Below, one piece after another: positions 60,257 through 64,000 of a DNA stretch of 64,000 bases. Each line of letters starts with the position of its first letter. Within the stretch, counting starts at the first letter, position 1. The translations under genes and the position numbers were made by a program. The notes below the pieces were generated by a model. It did no database searches, was not told where the DNA came from, and worked only from the letters and a program-made list of their open reading frames with translations. Source of the stretch: Rosenbergiella collisarenosi (GTDB taxonomy: Bacteria > Pseudomonadota > Gammaproteobacteria > Enterobacterales > Enterobacteriaceae); assembly GCF_018494085.1 (NCBI RefSeq), contig NZ_JABBFP010000001.1:496001-560000 (forward strand), in the 5' to 3' direction.

Positions 60257-62908
60257 TTACATTTTATCGGTTGGATCGAGGGTCTCTGTCAACCTTTGAC
60301 GTAGTTGCTCGCGCATTTTTTTACTTAATCCACGGCGTTCGTTATCAGCAAGAATAAATAAATCCTCCACCCGCTCACCAATCGTACTGATACGTGCGCC
60401 ATGTAGCGATATCTCAAGTTCAGCAAAGATTGCCCCAATTTGGGCAAGTAAACCAGGTTGATCCAAGGCAACCAGCTCAAGATAAGTTCGGCGGTCGGTG
60501 TGTCCAGGAAGATAGTGCACACGTGTTTCAACGGTGAAGTGTTTCAGGCGCGAGGAGCTGCGCCTCGTTTTTGCTGCTGACCATGTTTCTTGGCGTAAAG
60601 ACTGGGTGAGACCCTGAATGATTGAGGTGTGTCTGTCAGGGGCAAGTGGGCTTCCCTCAGGTTCGAGGACGATGAAGGTATCCATGGCCATTCCATCACG
60701 ATTAGTAAAAATCTGTGCGTCATGAACACTCAGGTTGCGCCTATCGAGTTCTCCGGCGACGGTGGCGAAGAGGTAAGCTCGGTCAGGGCTCCAAATAAAA
60801 ATTTCCGTCCCACCACGTGCCGATTGCGGGCTAATTAGCACTAACGGCTCGTGTAAAGGATGATCGAGCAGATGCTGAGCGTGCCATGCGAGTTGGGTTG
60901 GCGTATGGCGTAAAAAGTAATCTGCCCGGCAGCGATTCCATAAATGAAAAAGCCGATTTTCGTTCACATCGTTCATACGCAGTAAGGCTAATGCTTGCTG
61001 ACGATTATGACGGACGCGTGAGCGTAGGTCGGGCCGTTTATCTTTACCACGACGTAGTTGCTTTTCGGTTGCAAAGAAGAGTTCACGTAATAGGCTTTGC
61101 TTCCAGCTATTCCAAAGACTCTCATTCGTGGCACAAATATCAGCGACAGTCAGACAAGTCAGGAACTTTAGCTGGCGTTCATTACCCATTACCTCAGAAA
61201 ATTGGCGAATGACTTCCGGGTCCTGAATATCTCGCCGCTGTGCGGTCACTGACATTAAGAGATGATGCTCGACCAGCCAAGCGATTAACTCACTATCGCG
61301 TGAGTTAAGCTGATGAAGCTTTGCGAAAGCATAAACATCTTCTGCCCCCAGTAGGCTATGATCCCCCCCTCGGCCCTTGGCTATATCGTGGAAGATAGCG
61401 GCAATAATTAAAATTAGCGGGTTGGAGGAGCGCTGCCAAATTTCGACACAGAGCGGGTGCTGAGGCCGAACCTCTTCCCGGCCAAAGCTTTCGAGCTTTT
61501 GCAGTACGCGCATGGTGTGCTCATCGACCGTATAGGCATGAAACAGGTCAAACTGCATTTGGCCGACGATGGATTCCCATTGCGGTAAGTATGCCGCGAG
61601 CACGCCATGGTGATGCATCGGCATCAATGCTCGACTTACCGCGCCGCTACTCCCTAAAATTTCGAGAAACAAAGGTCTGGCAGCCGCGTTATTACAGAGG
61701 GGGTTTTCCAGTTGCTGTAGGGCTAGCCGAAGTTGACGCAGCGTTGCCGAGTAGATACCCGTAATCTCGGGCCGCCGAACCATAACCAAAAACATCTTTA
61801 AGATATTTTCAGGTTTTTTAGTGAAACTCTGGCTATCCCTTAGCTCAATCAGATCACCCCTCAACCGGAACAGGTCGTCGATAGGGCGCGGGCGTTCAGT
61901 GGTCGGTAGGGTAAGAATAGCCTCATCAAACAACTGTAATAGCATCGTATTTAGCTCACGGATACGGCGCGTTACACGATAATAGTCTTTCATCATCTTC
62001 TCGACAGGGGCATTACCCTCACCGAGATAATTGAGGCGCGTTGCGACAGACAGTTGTCGATCAAATAACAACCGATTGTCATAGCGAGTGAGTGTCTGAT
62101 GTAACGCAAAGCGTAAACGCCACAGGAAGGTTTGGCATTCTTTGAGTTCATCGCGTTCTTCGGTAGTAAGGAAACCAAATTGCACCATATTATCAAGGGA
62201 TGTCGCGCCAAAATGGCGATGCGCGACCCACTGTAACATATGGATATCGCGTAACCCCCCTGGGCTACTTTTGATATCGGGTTCTAAATTGTAACTGGTT
62301 CCGTGATAGCGAAGATGGCGATCGTTTTGCTCTTTGATCTTGGCGGAGAAGAAATGAACCGAAGGCCAGAATTCTTCGCTAAATATATTTTTCTGCAGCT
62401 CAAGAAAAAGAGAGACGTCGCCGACGAGCATTCTTGACTCAATTAAGTTAGTCGCAATCGTTAAATCAGCGAGTCCTTCAGTAATACACTCGTCCAGCGT
62501 CCGCACACTCTGTCCGACTTCTAATTTCACATCCCATAATAGGGTGATCAAGGCGCTAACTTGTTGAGCTTGATGGTCATTTAAAGGGCGGCGGCTAATA
62601 ATCAAAAGATCGATATCAGAGAGAGGCAGAAGCTCTTCCCGACCATAGCCGCCGACTGCAATAAGCGTTAACTCCGGTGAGTCGCTCAATTGGTAGAAGG
62701 ACCAGAGACGCTGTAAAAGTCGGTCGATAAAATGGCTGCGTGCCGTAATTAATTCTTCGACGGGAACACCTTGATCAAAGGCTTCAGCGGAGAGTTGTTG
62801 AAAATGGTCAAGAGAGGCTTTGATGACTTCACGTTGCAATTGAGGGGCATGCCAACTGTCGGGAGCGTGGAGTAGTGTGGCCAACGCTTGAGGAATAGGA
62901 TCGCTCAT
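60257..62908 (-). CDS. glnD: GlnD, bifunctional PII uridylyltransferase/uridylyl-removing enzyme
   Basis: GlnD senses glutamine and modifies PII proteins, controlling nitrogen assimilation. The 883 residues hold the nucleotidyltransferase motif [17 protein letters not shown] near residue 85, the central HD domain ([14 protein letters not shown]) that removes UMP, and two C-terminal ACT domains that bind glutamine (e.g. [19 protein letters not shown]). map lies just upstream on the same strand. Confidence 0.97.
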   Translation of the reverse strand: MSDPIPQALATLLHAPDSWHAPQLQREVIKASLDHFQQLSAEAFDQGVPVEELITARSHFIDRLLQRLWSFYQLSDSPELTLIAVGGYGREELLPLSDIDLLIISRRPLNDHQAQQVSALITLLWDVKLEVGQSVRTLDECITEGLADLTIATNLIESRMLVGDVSLFLELQKNIFSEEFWPSVHFFSAKIKEQNDRHLRYHGTSYNLEPDIKSSPGGLRDIHMLQWVAHRHFGATSLDNMVQFGFLTTEERDELKECQTFLWRLRFALHQTLTRYDNRLLFDRQLSVATRLNYLGEGNAPVEKMMKDYYRVTRRIRELNTMLLQLFDEAILTLPTTERPRPIDDLFRLRGDLIELRDSQSFTKKPENILKMFLVMVRRPEITGIYSATLRQLRLALQQLENPLCNNAAARPLFLEILGSSGAVSRALMPMHHHGVLAAYLPQWESIVGQMQFDLFHAYTVDEHTMRVLQKLESFGREEVRPQHPLCVEIWQRSSNPLILIIAAIFHDIAKGRGGDHSLLGAEDVYAFAKLHQLNSRDSELIAWLVEHHLLMSVTAQRRDIQDPEVIRQFSEVMGNERQLKFLTCLTVADICATNESLWNSWKQSLLRELFFATEKQLRRGKDKRPDLRSRVRHNRQQALALLRMNDVNENRLFHLWNRCRADYFLRHTPTQLAWHAQHLLDHPLHEPLVLISPQSARGGTEIFIWSPDRAYLFATVAGELDRRNLSVHDAQIFTNRDGMAMDTFIVLEPEGSPLAPDRHTSIIQGLTQSLRQETWSAAKTRRSSSRLKHFTVETRVHYLPGHTDRRTYLELVALDQPGLLAQIGAIFAELEISLHGARISTIGERVEDLFILADNERRGLSKKMREQLRQRLTETLDPTDKM

Positions 62909-62925
62909 TAAGTCATTCTCATCAT

Positions 62926-62952
62926 AAAAAAAGCCGGCATCGCGCCGGCTTA
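62926..62952 (-). terminator. Rho-independent terminator after map
   Basis: On the minus strand, TAAGCCGGC pairs with GCCGGCTT around a short GCGAT loop, followed by seven T residues. It lies between map and glnD. Confidence 0.9.
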
Positions 62953-62974
62953 TGATTATTTAGCAAGATCTTAC

Positions 62975-63763
62975 TTAGTTGACTAATACCGCGGGTAGGG
63001 TTTCATCTTTACGAAGCGTTAAAATCTCACAGCCAGTGTCTGTGACCACAATAGTATGCTCGTACTGCGCAGACAAGCTCCGATCTTTAGTTTTTACCGT
63101 CCAACCATCTTTCATGCTACGGATGCGATAATCACCCGCGTTGACCATTGGCTCAATGGTGAAAGTCATACCTGTCTGTAACACCACACCTTGGTCATCA
63201 GCATCGTAGTGTAAGACTTGAGGTTCTTCATGGAACCCTTTACCAATACCGTGGCCACAATATTCACGTACGACCGAAAAGTTCTGGGCTTCGACGAATT
63301 TCTGGATTTCTTTCCCCAGGGTTCGTAGGCGAATACCTGGTTTCACTAGACGTAATGCAAGATACAGGCTCTCTTGCGTAATTTTGCAAAGGCGCTCGCC
63401 TAAGATCGTGGGCTTACCAACGATAAACATCATTGAGGTATCACCATGATATTCATCTTTGATCACCGTAACGTCGATATTGACGATATCACCTTCTTTC
63501 AGGAGGCGCTCATCGCTAGGGATGCCGTGACAAACCACCTCGTTGATCGAGATACATACTGATTTGGGAAAACCGTGATAGCCCAAGCAGGCAGAGACAG
63601 CCTGTTGTTGCTCTGTAATATAGTTGGCACAGATTTTGTCTAGTTCACCAGTAGAAATACCGGGTTTGACATGAGCGCCGATCATCTCCAGCACTTCTGC
63701 CGCGAGGCGTCCTGCCACGCGCATTTTTTCAATTTCTTCAGGTGTTTTAATTGAGATAGCCAT
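62975..63763 (-). CDS. map: Map, methionine aminopeptidase type I
   Basis: Map removes the initiator methionine from nascent proteins. The 262 residues start at MAISIKTPEEIEKMR (GG-rich GGAACC upstream) and include the metal ligands in NIDVTVIKDEYHGDTS, the GHGIG histidine and FTIEPMVN glutamate, and the late EHTIVVT. The N-terminus and length match E. coli (264). Confidence 0.96.
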   Translation of the reverse strand: MAISIKTPEEIEKMRVAGRLAAEVLEMIGAHVKPGISTGELDKICANYITEQQQAVSACLGYHGFPKSVCISINEVVCHGIPSDERLLKEGDIVNIDVTVIKDEYHGDTSMMFIVGKPTILGERLCKITQESLYLALRLVKPGIRLRTLGKEIQKFVEAQNFSVVREYCGHGIGKGFHEEPQVLHYDADDQGVVLQTGMTFTIEPMVNAGDYRIRSMKDGWTVKTKDRSLSAQYEHTIVVTDTGCEILTLRKDETLPAVLVN

Positions 63764-64000
63764 AAGTTTTGGTTCCAATAGTAGCCAGAAGTCTCAACAC
63801 TGGCGATTGCGCAATAATTATTACCTATGTTAACAGGACGCCCCTACGCTGCCAATACACAGGCGGTAGAGCAGGAGAGGGGGCGCTAAAAATCGAACAA
63901 AATATAGCACTAGGCAGCGATTTATGGTATAAAGCGCGCCGATGATTCTTTAACTCTCCTAGTGAAAGATAAAGGATCACTTACACTCGTATGTGAAAGG
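63764..64000. promoter_or_regulatory. Divergent map/rpsB upstream region (rpsB outside the window)
   Basis: This stretch precedes rpsB, which starts beyond the window. On the plus strand TATAAA (63928-63933) serves as a -10 element and is followed directly by GCGCGCC, a GC-rich discriminator typical of stringently controlled ribosomal promoters. The -35 is weak. No coding sequence was seen to position 64000. Confidence 0.65.

Noticed and set aside
1-64000. CRISPR arrays, prophage, toxin-antitoxin or defence systems
   Set aside because: I looked for direct-repeat arrays, integrases, nuclease/methylase pairs and small toxin genes and found none; nearly all coding DNA is recognisable housekeeping.

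Overview
The window is a stretch of a gammaproteobacterial chromosome, almost certainly from the order Enterobacterales. Most proteins read as close homologues of Escherichia coli proteins, and their order follows the E. coli interval from mraY (division and cell wall, dcw, cluster) to map, just before rpsB. GC content is moderate, and several genes normally found here are missing or decayed. That fits a plant- or insect-associated Erwiniaceae-like organism (Rosenbergiella or Tatumella type), but the genus is a guess.

Layout. 1-11.7 kb: the dcw cluster, mraY(partial)-murD-ftsW-murG-murC-[ddlB remnant]-ftsQ-ftsA-ftsZ-lpxC, then secM. 11.7-16.5 kb: secA and mutT, then yacG-zapD-coaE on the minus strand. 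16.6-19.6 kb: a type IV pilus operon, ppdD-hofB-hofC. 19.9-22.7 kb: ampD-ampE facing aroP. 23.1-33.2 kb: pdhR-aceE-aceF-lpd and acnB, which link pyruvate to the TCA cycle. 33.3-38.6 kb: yacL, yacC, cueO with a CueR-type promoter, hpt, a carbonic anhydrase (can) remnant, and the ABC exporter yadG-yadH. 38.6-45.2 kb: a minus-strand block thpR-sfsA-dksA-gluQ-pcnB-folK-panB-panC. 45.3-51.7 kb: hrpB and mrcB facing hemL. 51.9-54.3 kb: erpA and an accessory pair, a LysR regulator and a PRISE-type (progesterone 5-beta-reductase/iridoid synthase-like) reductase. 54.4-64 kb: mtnN, dgt, degP, a cold-shock gene with a cold-box leader, yaeH, dapD, glnD, map and the rpsB upstream region.

How it works together. 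The left end supplies lipid-linked peptidoglycan precursors and the divisome, with mrcB (synthesis), ampD/ampE (recycling), zapD (FtsZ bundling) and lpxC (lipid A commitment). SecM tunes SecA. PdhR, with an intact operator in front of its own gene, controls the pyruvate dehydrogenase operon. CoaE, PanB/PanC, FolK and HemL serve cofactor synthesis.

What is unusual. There is no CRISPR array, transposase, integrase, tRNA or rRNA gene, and I found no complete new multi-gene system. The distinctive signal is local gene loss. ddlB and can survive only as frame-broken remnants; nadC, panD, speD-speE, gcd, guaC, fhuACDB, clcA, yadS-btuF and cdaR are absent from their usual positions. Other points are a ThpR lacking its first HxT catalytic motif, the PRISE reductase next to a LysR gene, an AUU start for pcnB, a TTG codon where the short form of PBP1B would start, and several unexplained inverted repeats.
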